Shown here piece by piece: positions 1 to 7,341 of a stretch of DNA of 20,704 nt (within the stretch, counting starts at the first letter, position 1; each line of letters starts with the position of its first letter). Source of the DNA: JBGVMW01 sp045122835 (GTDB lineage Bacteria; Bacillota; Clostridia; Lachnospirales; Lachnospiraceae); assembly GCA_045122835.1 (NCBI GenBank), contig JBGVIB010000132.1:1-20704 (forward strand). Reading direction: 5' to 3'. The translations under genes were made by a program, and so were the position numbers. The notes beneath the pieces were generated by a model. The model searched no databases, was not told the DNA's origin, and saw only the letters and a program-made list of their open reading frames with translations.

Positions 1-332
1 AGGAGCTTCGCAAAATCAATCGTATTATTGATAAGGAATATCCGGAAGCCTACAGAGAAACATTAGTTGTATTGGATGCTGCAACGGGACAGAATGCTTT
101 AGAGCAGGCAAGACAATTTCAGGAAGTAACCAACTTGACAGGTATTGTATTGACCAAAATGGATGGTACTGCCAAAGGTGGTATTGCAGTAGCAATCCAG
201 TCAGAGTTGGCCATTCCGGTAAAATACATTGGTGTTGGTGAATCCATTGACGATTTAGAAAAATTTGATTCCGACCAGTTCGTAGATGCATTGTTTAACT
301 ACGACAAGGAAGAAGACAGTGAGCAGGAGTAA
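1..332 (+). CDS. ftsY: Signal recognition particle receptor FtsY, C-terminal fragment
   Basis: This is the 3' end of a gene that enters from outside the window, read in the frame whose first full codon starts at base 3. FtsY is the SRP receptor GTPase that docks ribosome-SRP complexes at the membrane for co-translational insertion. The visible part of the NG domain has the 'LDAATGQNAL' segment, the guanine-specificity motif 'TKMDGTAKGG', and the closing 'IPVKYIGVGESIDDLEKF' and 'FVDALF' stretches. The last is the classical FtsY ending and separates it from Ffh, which would continue into an M domain. The tail is acidic (DKEEDSEQE). The stop codon lies inside a short repeat copy. The N-terminal acidic domain is outside the window. 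Confidence 0.96.
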   Translation, partial: ELRKINRIIDKEYPEAYRETLVVLDAATGQNALEQARQFQEVTNLTGIVLTKMDGTAKGGIAVAIQSELAIPVKYIGVGESIDDLEKFDSDQFVDALFNYDKEEDSEQE

Positions 333-355
333 CTATGAGGATACTGAACAGTTAC
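329..355 (+). repeat. Short copy of the GTAAC-ended repeat family
   Basis: A 27-bp stretch begins GTAACT and ends AGTTAC, a perfect 6-bp inverted repeat. Its last 23 bases match the right end of the 186-bp element near 18637-18659 with two mismatches. It overlaps the ftsY stop codon, which is formed by the TAA of GTAAC, and occupies about half of the gap before ilvA. It is best read as a minimal or internally deleted member of the same family. No target duplication is clear. Confidence 0.6.
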
Positions 356-385
356 GAGCAGGAATAGACAGAAAGGTGTAAAAAA

Positions 386-1597
386 ATGTTGACATTAGAG
401 AAATTTGAGGAAGCTTCCGAGGTTGTTCGGAGAGTAACATCAGAGACAAAATTAGTATATAGTGATTATTTCAGCCAGAAGACTGGGAATAAAGTATATT
501 TGAAGCCGGAAAATATGCAATTTACCGGAGCATATAAGGTAAGAGGTGCCTACTACAAGATTAGCACACTGACAGATGAAGAACGTGGCAAAGGATTAAT
601 TACAGCATCAGCAGGTAACCATGCCCAGGGTGTGGCATATGCGGCAAAATGTTATGGAGCAAAAGCTGTGATTGTTATGCCAACCACTACACCTCTTATG
701 AAGGTAAACCGTACAAAGAGTTACGGTGCAGAGGTTGTATTATATGGAGATGTGTACGATGAAGCATGTCAGTATGCATACGAATTAGCAGATAAGCACG
801 GATACACTTTTATCCATCCATTTGATGATTTGACAGTGGCTACCGGTCAGGGAACCATTGCAATGGAAATATTCAAGGAATTGCCATTGGTAGATTATAT
901 TCTTGTTCCAATTGGTGGAGGCGGATTGGCAACGGGAGTATCCACACTGGCAAAACTTTTAAATCCAAAGATTAAAGTAATTGGTGTGGAGCCTGCTGGT
1001 GCAAATTGTATGCAGGAATCCTTGAAGGAAGGAAAAGTAGTAACCCTTCCAACAGTGAATACCATTGCAGATGGTACTGCAGTTAAGACGCCAGGAAGTA
1101 ATATTTTCCCTTATATCCAGAAAAATCTGGATGAAATTATTACCGTACCGGATGAAGATTTGATTGTGGCCTTTTTGGATATGGTAGAAAATCATAAAAT
1201 GGTTGTAGAGAATTCAGGACTTCTTACAGTGGCTGCTTTGAAGCAGTTAAATGTAAAGGACAAAAAGATCGTTTCTATCTTAAGTGGTGGAAATATGGAT
1301 GTAATCACCATGTCATCTATTGTACAGCATGGATTGATTGCAAGGGATCGTATCTTTACCGTATCCGTATTGTTACCGGATAAGCCGGGTGAGTTGAACA
1401 GAGTATCTGGTGTACTTGCAGAGCATCAGGGAAATGTAATCAAATTAGAACATAATCAGTTTGTAACAACTAACCGAAATGCACAGGTGGAATTGCGTAT
1501 CACATTGGAAGCATTCGGTACAGAGCATAAGAATGAGATTATCTGCGCATTAGAGGAACATGGTTATCGCCCAAGAGTGGTAAAGCCAAATTTATAA
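386..1597 (+). CDS. ilvA: Threonine ammonia-lyase (threonine dehydratase) with ACT-like regulatory domain
   Basis: This PLP enzyme deaminates L-threonine to 2-oxobutanoate and ammonia, the entry to isoleucine synthesis or, in catabolic forms, to propionate metabolism. The 403-residue protein has the PLP lysine in 'FTGAYKVRGA' (Lys51), the substrate loop 'SAGNHAQG', the phosphate-binding glycine run 'PIGGGGLATG', and 'ILSGGNMD' near residue 300. A domain starting around residue 320 ('FTVSVLLPDKPGELNRVSG') has the ACT pattern. The length fits the roughly 400-residue TdcB-plus-ACT type, not the 510-residue E. coli IlvA with two ACT-like repeats. Biosynthetic versus catabolic use is therefore not settled, and the symbol is the usual label for this type. 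The start is set by AAAGGTG eight bases upstream. No other isoleucine genes are nearby. Confidence 0.93.
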   Translation: MLTLEKFEEASEVVRRVTSETKLVYSDYFSQKTGNKVYLKPENMQFTGAYKVRGAYYKISTLTDEERGKGLITASAGNHAQGVAYAAKCYGAKAVIVMPTTTPLMKVNRTKSYGAEVVLYGDVYDEACQYAYELADKHGYTFIHPFDDLTVATGQGTIAMEIFKELPLVDYILVPIGGGGLATGVSTLAKLLNPKIKVIGVEPAGANCMQESLKEGKVVTLPTVNTIADGTAVKTPGSNIFPYIQKNLDEIITVPDEDLIVAFLDMVENHKMVVENSGLLTVAALKQLNVKDKKIVSILSGGNMDVITMSSIVQHGLIARDRIFTVSVLLPDKPGELNRVSGVLAEHQGNVIKLEHNQFVTTNRNAQVELRITLEAFGTEHKNEIICALEEHGYRPRVVKPNL

Positions 1598-1683
1598 AAG
1601 AAATCGCAGCTGTAGTTCCATTGCGTTACACAAAAGTAGATTACTGGATTTTAATGCCGCTAAAGCGGTGGAATGGAGATTGC

Positions 1684-3549
1684 ATGAAGAAAAATGAATG
1701 GAAAGCAGCAAAAGGATTATTACAGCCTCTCGGAGTGTCAATGTTGAAAAACAGCACAAATTTTGCGGTAACAATTCCGTGCAACCGGACAGGGCAGTTG
1801 TCTTCCTGTGAACTGGTGTTGTATAATCAGAAGAATGGCAATGAGGTGGAGAGAATCATAATCCCAAAAGAATGGTGTTTTGGAAATATAGGTGCCATTC
1901 AGATAGAGAATTTTGATAATAGCCAATTTGACTATAATTTTTGCATTGATGGAAAGATAATCCCGGATCCATATGCCTATCAGATTATTGGCAGGGAAAA
2001 ATGGGGAGAAGAGGAAAATGAGAATATCAGGTGTCGTATTCCGCAGGTACCGACGCAGGAAGAAGTTCCTCTTGCCATTCCGTTTTCAGAATCCTTTTTT
2101 TATAAGATTCATATCAGAGGATTTACAATGCATCGTTCCTCTAAGGTAAAACATAAAGGAACTTTTTTAGGTGTGATTGAAAAAATTCCATATCTAAAGG
2201 AACTGGGGGTAAAGCAGCTACAGATAATGCCGATGTATGAATTTGCAGAAAGTATGCCGGTGTATCAGAAGTTTACTCCTTTTCAGGAACCGTCATTAAG
2301 TGAAAGTAAGCCGGAACAAAAAATTAACTATTGGGGCTTTGGGGCAGGCAACTATTTTGCACCAAAAGCTGCATTTGCGGTAAAAAATCCTGTGGCAGAA
2401 TGTAAAGACATGGTCTATGCACTGCATCAGGCAGGAATAGAAGTCATTATGGAAATTAATTTTGATAAATTATGTGGACAGTCTATGATGATTGATTGTA
2501 TAAAATACTGGGTGAGGGAATATCATATTGATGGTTTCCGTTTCTATGGTGATAATATTCCAATTGCTGCACTTGCTACAGATCCTTTCTTAGGAACTAC
2601 AAAATTGATTGCTGAGAGTGTTCCGGAGAATATTATTTATCCAGATGATGGACAGAGTTTTTGCCACGTAGCATCCTCCACCAATGATTTTCTGATACAT
2701 GCCCGTTGTTTCTTAAAGGGAGATGCCGGTCATACAGCCGGGTTTGCATTTGCCAGTAGACAAGCTCCTGGCAGGATTGCTAATGTACATTATATGGCGA
2801 ATCATGATGGATTTACTTTACAGGACGTATTCACCTATAATCGTAAGCATAATGAAGCCAACAAAGAAGGCAATCGGGATGGCGGTATGTATGAATTTAG
2901 CTGGAACTGTGGTACAGAAGGACCAAGCAGAAAAAAGACAGTAAAAGAATTAAGGGATAAACTGTATAGAAACGCGTTAGTGATGTTATTTACTGCGCAG
3001 GGAACACCACTTTTATTAAGTGGTGATGAATTTGGTGCAACCAAAAAAGGAAATAACAATTCTTACTGTCAGGATAATGAGATCAATTGGTTGGATTGGA
3101 AACTGGCAGAAAAGAATAAAAACCGTATTGAACTGGTGAAAAAACTTGTACAATTCCGGTTGCAGGCGCAAATCTTTCATCCTTCTGAAAGTATCCGGGC
3201 AGATGATTACAAAGCATGTGGGTATCCGGATGTTTCTTATCATAGCCAGTTAGCATGGTCCCACCAGTTTGAGCCGGAGAGCAGAATACTTGGTATTCTT
3301 TATTGTAACCGCTACAGTAAAGAAGATGATAACGGGTTCTTTTATAGTGCCTTTAATATGCATTGGGAGCCGCAGACGTTTGCATTGCCCAATCTGCCAA
3401 AGGGATTGCGTTGGAAAAAGATTGTGGATACCAGTCTGGGTGAGGCTGTAGAAGATATATTTCTTGATGAAGAAGAATTGTTACCAGGGCAGAAGGAAGT
3501 AGAAGTAAATCCTCGTAGTATTCTTATGCTACTGGCACATGCAAAATAA
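1684..3549 (+). CDS. GH13 isoamylase/GlgX-like protein with degenerate active site
   Basis: A 621-residue protein of the glycogen-debranching (isoamylase/GlgX) branch of GH13. An N-terminal beta-sandwich of CBM48 type (about residues 10-110) precedes the barrel. Family hallmarks are 'FYKIHIRGFTMH', 'YWGFGAGNYFAPKAAFA', 'FLKGDAGHTAGFA' and 'ANHDGFTLQDVFTYNRKHNEAN'. The active site is altered. Region II reads 'DGFRFYGDN', with Tyr288 where the nucleophile Asp belongs. Region I reads 'MEINFDKL' in place of DVVxNH. The loops between regions I, II and III are much shorter than usual. The acid/base Glu (Glu311, 'AES') and the region IV His374-Asp375 pair remain. It may be a glucan-binding pseudoenzyme or have changed chemistry. 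The ATG at 1684 is preferred over a TTG at 1621 because GGAG lies just upstream. The reading frame is intact. Confidence 0.85.
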   Translation: MKKNEWKAAKGLLQPLGVSMLKNSTNFAVTIPCNRTGQLSSCELVLYNQKNGNEVERIIIPKEWCFGNIGAIQIENFDNSQFDYNFCIDGKIIPDPYAYQIIGREKWGEEENENIRCRIPQVPTQEEVPLAIPFSESFFYKIHIRGFTMHRSSKVKHKGTFLGVIEKIPYLKELGVKQLQIMPMYEFAESMPVYQKFTPFQEPSLSESKPEQKINYWGFGAGNYFAPKAAFAVKNPVAECKDMVYALHQAGIEVIMEINFDKLCGQSMMIDCIKYWVREYHIDGFRFYGDNIPIAALATDPFLGTTKLIAESVPENIIYPDDGQSFCHVASSTNDFLIHARCFLKGDAGHTAGFAFASRQAPGRIANVHYMANHDGFTLQDVFTYNRKHNEANKEGNRDGGMYEFSWNCGTEGPSRKKTVKELRDKLYRNALVMLFTAQGTPLLLSGDEFGATKKGNNNSYCQDNEINWLDWKLAEKNKNRIELVKKLVQFRLQAQIFHPSESIRADDYKACGYPDVSYHSQLAWSHQFEPESRILGILYCNRYSKEDDNGFFYSAFNMHWEPQTFALPNLPKGLRWKKIVDTSLGEAVEDIFLDEEELLPGQKEVEVNPRSILMLLAHAK

Positions 3550-3589
3550 ATTGTGAAGCGTTATGATAAAGTAGGAGGTCATAAATCAA

Positions 3590-4129
3590 ATGAAAGCATG
3601 GTCTCATTTTTGTACCATTACTAAGCATAAAATATTGGTTGCGAAGTATTGTTTCCGTATAGGATTATATAAGCAGGGAATGTTGCATGATATGTCAAAA
3701 TATTCTCCCACTGAATTTTTGCAGGGGTGCAGGTATTATCAGGGAACAAGAAGTCCGAATAATGCGGAAAGAGAAGCAACAGGCGTGTCTTTGTCCTGGC
3801 TGCATCATAAGGGCAGAAATCGTCATCATTATGAATACTGGATTGATTATGGTACAGGAGTGGAAAAGGGCATGCAGGGAATGCGCATGCCGGAACGCTA
3901 TGTGGCGGAAATGATTTGTGACCGTATTGCTGCTTCAAAAGTGTATAATAAAGAGAATTATACGGATGCCTGCCCTTTGGCATATTATGAAAGGGGAAAA
4001 CAATATGCAATTCTTCACCCTGACACAAGAGCACAGTTAGAGCGAGTGTTGAAAATGCTGGCAGAAGAAGGGGAAGAAAAAGCACTTTCTTATGTAAAAG
4101 AGGTGCTTTTGCAAAAAAAAGTAAAATAA
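3590..4129 (+). CDS. DUF5662-type family protein of unknown function
   Basis: A 179-residue cytosolic protein that I recognise as a DUF5662-type family, common in Clostridia. Typical stretches are 'MLHDMSKYSPTEF', 'YYQGTRSPNN' and 'SWLHHKGRNRHHYEYW'. The histidines and aspartates in these blocks (HD, then HHKGRNRHH) resemble a metal site, perhaps distantly HD-domain-like, but no function is established. AGGAGG lies 12 bases before the ATG. It starts 40 bp after the GH13 gene and probably shares its transcript. A stem-loop formed by 4078-4087 and 4101-4110 falls in the last codons and could end that transcript, though it lacks a clean T-tract. Confidence 0.8.
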   Translation: MKAWSHFCTITKHKILVAKYCFRIGLYKQGMLHDMSKYSPTEFLQGCRYYQGTRSPNNAEREATGVSLSWLHHKGRNRHHYEYWIDYGTGVEKGMQGMRMPERYVAEMICDRIAASKVYNKENYTDACPLAYYERGKQYAILHPDTRAQLERVLKMLAEEGEEKALSYVKEVLLQKKVK

Positions 4130-4156
4130 TGTCTGGTAATTTGAGAGAAAATAGTG

Positions 4157-4162
4157 TATAAT
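4157..4162 (+). promoter_or_regulatory. Candidate -10 box for the zinc-ribbon/TM2 gene
   Basis: A perfect TATAAT lies 37 bp before the start codon, in the short gap after the DUF5662 gene. The -35 at 17-bp spacing (TGGTAA, 4134-4139) is poor, and the better TTGAGA at 4141 is too close. The promoter is plausible, since a separate terminator follows the gene, but it is weakly supported. Confidence 0.4.
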
Positions 4163-4199
4163 TGGAATGTTAGTGTAAAAAAGAAGGAGGATTTCTAAT

Positions 4200-4631
4200 A
4201 TGTATTGTAGAAATTGTGGTACAGAGATTACAAATCCAGATGCAGTGGTTTGTGTAAGTTGTGGTACTAAAGTTGGAATGGGAAAAAATCATTGCTACCA
4301 TTGTGGTAACCAGCTTATGCCAAACAGTGAAGTATGTCTTTCCTGTGGAAGTTCTGCGAAACAGACAGCAGTAGCAGGCTCAAAATCTAAAATTGTGGCA
4401 GGTTTACTTGGTATCTTTTTAGGTTGCTTTGGTGTGCATAACTTCTATTTAGGTTATACAAAGAAGGCTGTAATTCAGTTGGTAGCTACAATTCTTGGAT
4501 TTGTATTAAGTTGTATAGTATTAGGTGTATTTGTTGTAGCAGGTATCGAAATCTGGGGATTTATTGAAGGTGTTTTGATTCTTTGCGGCAAGATTGATAC
4601 AGATGGAAATGGTAATCCAATCGGAGACTAA
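4200..4631 (+). CDS. Double zinc-ribbon TM2-domain membrane protein
   Basis: A 143-residue protein with two CxxC...CxxC zinc ribbons (Cys3/6/18/21 and Cys32/35/46/49). A TM2 domain follows: 'KIVAGLLGIFLGCFGVHNFY' and 'LGYTKKAVIQL' form the first helix and its conserved G-x-H-x-F-Y-L-G turn, and a second hydrophobic helix follows (about residues 90-120). The tail 'DTDGNGNPIGD' is polar and acidic. TM2 proteins with zinc ribbons are common in Firmicutes and have no settled function. The ribbons may bind protein or nucleic acid at the inner membrane face. AAGGAGG precedes the ATG. It appears to be a single-gene unit with its own terminator. Confidence 0.9.
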   Translation: MYCRNCGTEITNPDAVVCVSCGTKVGMGKNHCYHCGNQLMPNSEVCLSCGSSAKQTAVAGSKSKIVAGLLGIFLGCFGVHNFYLGYTKKAVIQLVATILGFVLSCIVLGVFVVAGIEIWGFIEGVLILCGKIDTDGNGNPIGD

Positions 4632-4652
4632 TCTGAGAAGATATACATATGT

Positions 4653-4693
4653 AAAGTCTCGGAAATCATTGTTAGTGGTTTCCGAGGCTTTTT
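4653..4693 (+). terminator. Rho-independent terminator after the TM2 gene
   Basis: An 8-bp perfect stem (CTCGGAAA with TTTCCGAG) extends through AAAG/CTTT pairing to about 13 bp. It closes a 13-nt loop and ends in a run of five T. It lies 21 bp after the stop codon. Confidence 0.85.
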
Positions 4694-4829
4694 ATGTGTT
4701 AAGTAAAATAATGGAATGTTGTGTTTGGGATTTGTTTGTATATTAAAATCATGATGTTTAGAAGAAGTAGTGAAAAATAATTTAGAGTATGATGTTGTGG
4801 ATTGATAATTTGTTAGAATTGAGGTAGCT

Positions 4830-5537
4830 ATGTATCAATTAGAGACGGGAACAGAACGTATTTCTTATGAAATAAGGAGAAGTAAACGAAAAACAATGGA
4901 ACTGTCCATTTATCCAGATGGCAAGGTGGTAGTCAAAGTACCGGAGCAGATGCCACTTTATAAAATAGAAGAATTTGTGAAACAGAAGTCAAAATGGATT
5001 AAAGAAAAAACAGAATGGATTGCAGATCGTCAGAGCTGTCATCTGGACAAGGTGTATGAAGAAGGAACAGAAATACCTTTCCTTGGGAAAAATTATCCTT
5101 TACATTTAGTAGTTCATGAGGAAGAAAATGCATGGATACAGCTTGAAGAAAATGCAATAGAGATACATACGCCTTCTACAGAACAGACAGTGCTTCAGTA
5201 TTTATTAGTGTATTGGTATAAAGAAAATGCGAAAAAACTGATTAAGAGCAGAGTAAAACATTACTGTCAATTGTTAGGGGAAACAGTAGAGACAGTGCGC
5301 ATCAAGGATCAAAAGACCAGATTTGGCAGTTGCAGCAGTAAGCGGAATTTGAATTTTAACTGGCGGTTAATGATGGCTCCTAAGGAAGTGTTGGATTATG
5401 TAGTGGTACATGAAATGTGTCATTTGAAATATATGAATCATTCAAAGGAATACTGGGCATATGTAGAAAGCATTATGCCAAATTATAAAGAATATGATAA
5501 CTGGTTAAAAGAGAATGGGAATTATTTGAAGGTGTAA
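4830..5537 (+). CDS. YgjP/DUF45-type zinc metallopeptidase (M48-like)
   Basis: A 235-residue cytosolic protein of the YgjP-like family, often labelled M48-family metallopeptidase. The N-terminal part is a beta-rich region with 'RRSKRKTMELSIYPDGKVVVKVP', typical of the family. The C-terminal half holds 'TRFGSCSSKRNLNFNWRL' and the zinc motif HEMCH (His194, Glu195, His198), followed by 'MNHSKEYW' with a likely third ligand at His204. In E. coli YgjP the natural substrate is unknown, so the assignment rests on fold and zinc motif. No signal peptide is visible. The SD is weak (GAGGTAG, four bases before the ATG). The stop codon TAA sits within a GTAACTGTTTG repeat end. Confidence 0.88.
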   Translation: MYQLETGTERISYEIRRSKRKTMELSIYPDGKVVVKVPEQMPLYKIEEFVKQKSKWIKEKTEWIADRQSCHLDKVYEEGTEIPFLGKNYPLHLVVHEEENAWIQLEENAIEIHTPSTEQTVLQYLLVYWYKENAKKLIKSRVKHYCQLLGETVETVRIKDQKTRFGSCSSKRNLNFNWRLMMAPKEVLDYVVVHEMCHLKYMNHSKEYWAYVESIMPNYKEYDNWLKENGNYLKV

Positions 5538-5611
5538 CTGTTTGCTACCTAATGATACGATGCGTGCGGATTGGAAAATAAGATATACTACGTCTCCAAT
5601 CCAGCACTGCA
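5534..5611 (+). repeat. GTAACTGTTTG repeat end plus convergent-gene hairpin
   Basis: GTAACTGTTTG (5534-5544) is identical to the left end of the repeat at 12505 and overlaps the stop codon of the metallopeptidase gene. Downstream, GGATTGGA (5568-5575) pairs with TCCAATCC (5595-5602). The outer GTGC/GCAC and TGC/GCA pairings extend this to a long bulged hairpin spanning 5561-5611. No matching right terminal GTTAC end was found, so this may be a partial copy. The hairpin may also close the two convergent transcripts, although it has no T-tract. Confidence 0.45.
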
Positions 5612-5632
5612 AAGTAAGTCCCCCATCTTGCT

Positions 5633-6112
5633 TTATTGTGGGTAAATAAGATTTCTTTCTGAAATATCCTGCAATACGTCCTCTAAAAATCTCTTAGCAA
5701 GATAGTTAGCCATTGGCAAATTCATGTCTAAATAATTGCCGCAGTCTTTGGCGCTTGCTCCTGGCACATCACCCTTGAAATCGCGAATAAAAATAAACAT
5801 ATCTGTGAGCAGTGGTACAATATCTTTGGATTCATAATCTCCTGCTAATAATAGATAAAAACCGGTACGGCACCCCATTGGTCCAAAGTAAATGGTTTTA
5901 CCACCATAGTCTTTATGATTTCTCAAATAAGTAGCAGCAAGATGTTCAATAGTATGCATCTCTGCAGTGTTCATGACAGGTTCTTCATTTGGCTTGGTCA
6001 TACGGATATCAAAAGTTGTGATAGTTTCCGCACCTACTGTATCTTTTCTGGATACATATACACCCTTTAATAATTTAATGTGATCGATTGTAAAACTAGC
6101 TATTTTCTCCAT
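5633..6112 (-). CDS. luxS: S-ribosylhomocysteine lyase LuxS
   Basis: LuxS cleaves S-ribosylhomocysteine to homocysteine and DPD, the precursor of autoinducer-2, in the activated methyl cycle. The 159-residue protein has the zinc motif HTIEH (His53, Glu56, His57) with the third ligand at Cys124 ('KDCGNY'). The catalytic Cys81 is in 'GPMGCRTGFY'. Length and motifs are standard and nothing essential is missing. The start at 6112 is chosen over an upstream in-frame ATG at 6157 because GAGG lies five to six bases before it and LuxS proteins begin with this 'MEKIASF' pattern. No pfs/mtn gene is adjacent. It is monocistronic, convergent to the metallopeptidase gene and divergent from spoIIIAA. Confidence 0.97.
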   Translation of the reverse strand: MEKIASFTIDHIKLLKGVYVSRKDTVGAETITTFDIRMTKPNEEPVMNTAEMHTIEHLAATYLRNHKDYGGKTIYFGPMGCRTGFYLLLAGDYESKDIVPLLTDMFIFIRDFKGDVPGASAKDCGNYLDMNLPMANYLAKRFLEDVLQDISERNLIYPQ

Positions 6113-6227
6113 TTTTTCCTCGCTTTCTGTCTGTAAAAAATAATTGTAAACAAACATCCTTCATCACAATTGACTGTGCAGTACAGTCTGGCTCTAAAAA
6201 GATATAAATAACATTGTATTTATAACA

Positions 6228-6256
6228 ATTATACGATAGAAATCTATAGTTGGCAA
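6228..6256 (-). promoter_or_regulatory. luxS promoter, sigma-A type, with spacer dyad
   Basis: On the minus strand TTGCCA (6251-6256), a 17-bp spacer and a perfect TATAAT (6228-6233) form a near-consensus vegetative promoter. Transcription would start near 6221 and give a leader of about 108 nt. The spacer holds the small dyad ATAGA-TT-TCTAT, a possible operator. The leader contains a GACTGT/ACAGTC stem-loop. Confidence 0.8.
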
Positions 6257-6280
6257 ATAAAATAATGTACTAATAATGCA

Positions 6281-6303
6281 GGCGGAGAAATCCGTCTTTT
6301 TTT
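6281..6303 (+). terminator. Orphan plus-strand terminator between luxS and spoIIIAA
   Basis: GGCGGA-GAAA-TCCGTC forms a GAAA-capped stem directly followed by seven T on the plus strand. No plus-strand gene lies upstream, because luxS runs the other way. It therefore either ends a short unannotated transcript or insulates spoIIIAA. Confidence 0.7.
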
Positions 6304-6316
6304 GCGTTCATTTACT

Positions 6317-6348
6317 GGTACTAAAATCTTGTCCCCCGCATATATATA
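6317..6348 (+). promoter_or_regulatory. Possible sigma-E-type promoter of the spoIIIA operon
   Basis: CATATATAT (from 6339) resembles the CATA-type -10 box of sigma-E/sigma-K promoters and lies 34 bp before spoIIIAA. In Bacillus subtilis spoIIIA is transcribed by mother-cell sigma-E. The -35 candidate around 6318-6327 (GTACTAAAAT) is a poor match, so this rests mainly on context. Confidence 0.3.
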
Positions 6349-6372
6349 TGATTAGGGGCAGAAAGGAAAGGA

Positions 6373-7341
6373 ATGAAGGTGGAAAAAATAGAAGAAGTGA
6401 TTCGCATATTTGCTGTAACCCTGCGGAAAGTTTTGCAGGCATCAGATTTGGAATATGATAAGCTTCAGGAGATTCGATTGCGTCCAGGTCGTCCCCTTCT
6501 AGTGCATTATAAGGGAAATGAATATTTTCTTACATCTTGTGGGGAGTTGACAGGAACTGCGACTGGCGGGCATATAGTGACTCGGGAAGAAATTGCAGAG
6601 ACTTTAGAATATGTAGGAAAATATTCTCTATATGCATATGAAGCAGAGGTTCGGCAAGGCTATATTACAATTCAAGGAGGTCATAGAGTGGGACTTGCAG
6701 GTAGGACAATTGTGGAAGATGAAAAGGTAAAAAATTTGAAGTACATATCATATATGAATGTGCGTGTAGCTCATCAGATAAAAGGATGTGCGGATCAGGT
6801 ACTTCCGTATTTGTTTGAGGAAGAAGAATTTTGTCACAGTTTAATTATTTCTCCTCCTGGTTGTGGAAAAACAACACTTCTCAGAGATGTGATAAGGCAG
6901 CTTTCTGATGGCAGCAGAAAAAGGAGAGGTATGACAGTAGGGGTGGTAGATGAACGGTCAGAGATTGGCGGAAATTATCTTGGAGTGCCGCAGAATGACT
7001 TGGGGATACGTACGGATGTGATGGATGGTTGCCCAAAAAAAGAAGGGATGATGATGCTGATTCGCAGTATGTCACCGGAGGTCATTGCAGTAGATGAAAT
7101 TGGTTCCTATGAGGATATGGAAGCCATTGAAACGGTACTTTATTGCGGATGTAAATTGATTGCCACAGTACACGGCAGTTCCATGGCAGACATTATGGAG
7201 AAACCTTACCTAAAACGATTGATAACAGAGCGTATTTTTGAGCGCTATATTGTGTTAGAGAACAGGGAACAGGTTGGAACCATCAAAGCAATATTTGACA
7301 GCTATGGCAGACCGATGTGTCTGCAGGAAAAAGTATGTTAA
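6373..7341 (+). CDS. spoIIIAA: Stage III sporulation protein AA, secretion ATPase
   Basis: SpoIIIAA is the mother-cell cytosolic ATPase of the SpoIIIA-SpoIIQ channel and resembles type II/IV secretion ATPases. The 322-residue protein has 'RLRPGRPLLVHY' and 'GYITIQGGHRVGLAGR' in the N-terminal domain. Walker A is 'SPPGCGKTTLLRD' (Lys166) and Walker B is 'VIAVDEIG' (Asp241, Glu242). The typical 'ATVHGSS' follows. Length matches the family. The ATG at 6373 has GAAAGG about six bases upstream. It is the first gene of the operon, and its 3' end overlaps spoIIIAB by seven bases, which suggests translational coupling. Confidence 0.97.
   Translation: MKVEKIEEVIRIFAVTLRKVLQASDLEYDKLQEIRLRPGRPLLVHYKGNEYFLTSCGELTGTATGGHIVTREEIAETLEYVGKYSLYAYEAEVRQGYITIQGGHRVGLAGRTIVEDEKVKNLKYISYMNVRVAHQIKGCADQVLPYLFEEEEFCHSLIISPPGCGKTTLLRDVIRQLSDGSRKRRGMTVGVVDERSEIGGNYLGVPQNDLGIRTDVMDGCPKKEGMMMLIRSMSPEVIAVDEIGSYEDMEAIETVLYCGCKLIATVHGSSMADIMEKPYLKRLITERIFERYIVLENREQVGTIKAIFDSYGRPMCLQEKVC

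Noticed and set aside
1621..1683. N-terminal extension of the GH13 protein from a TTG codon
   Set aside because: The extension has no ribosome binding site and no family similarity, while GGAG precedes the ATG at 1684.
4078..4110. Terminator at the end of the DUF5662 gene
   Set aside because: The stem is fair, but it lies inside the coding sequence and is followed by GC and A-rich sequence, not a T-tract. It is mentioned only in the gene entry.
6113..6157. Upstream ATG giving luxS 15 extra residues
   Set aside because: The GAGG ribosome binding site lies inside this extension, and known LuxS proteins start at the later Met.
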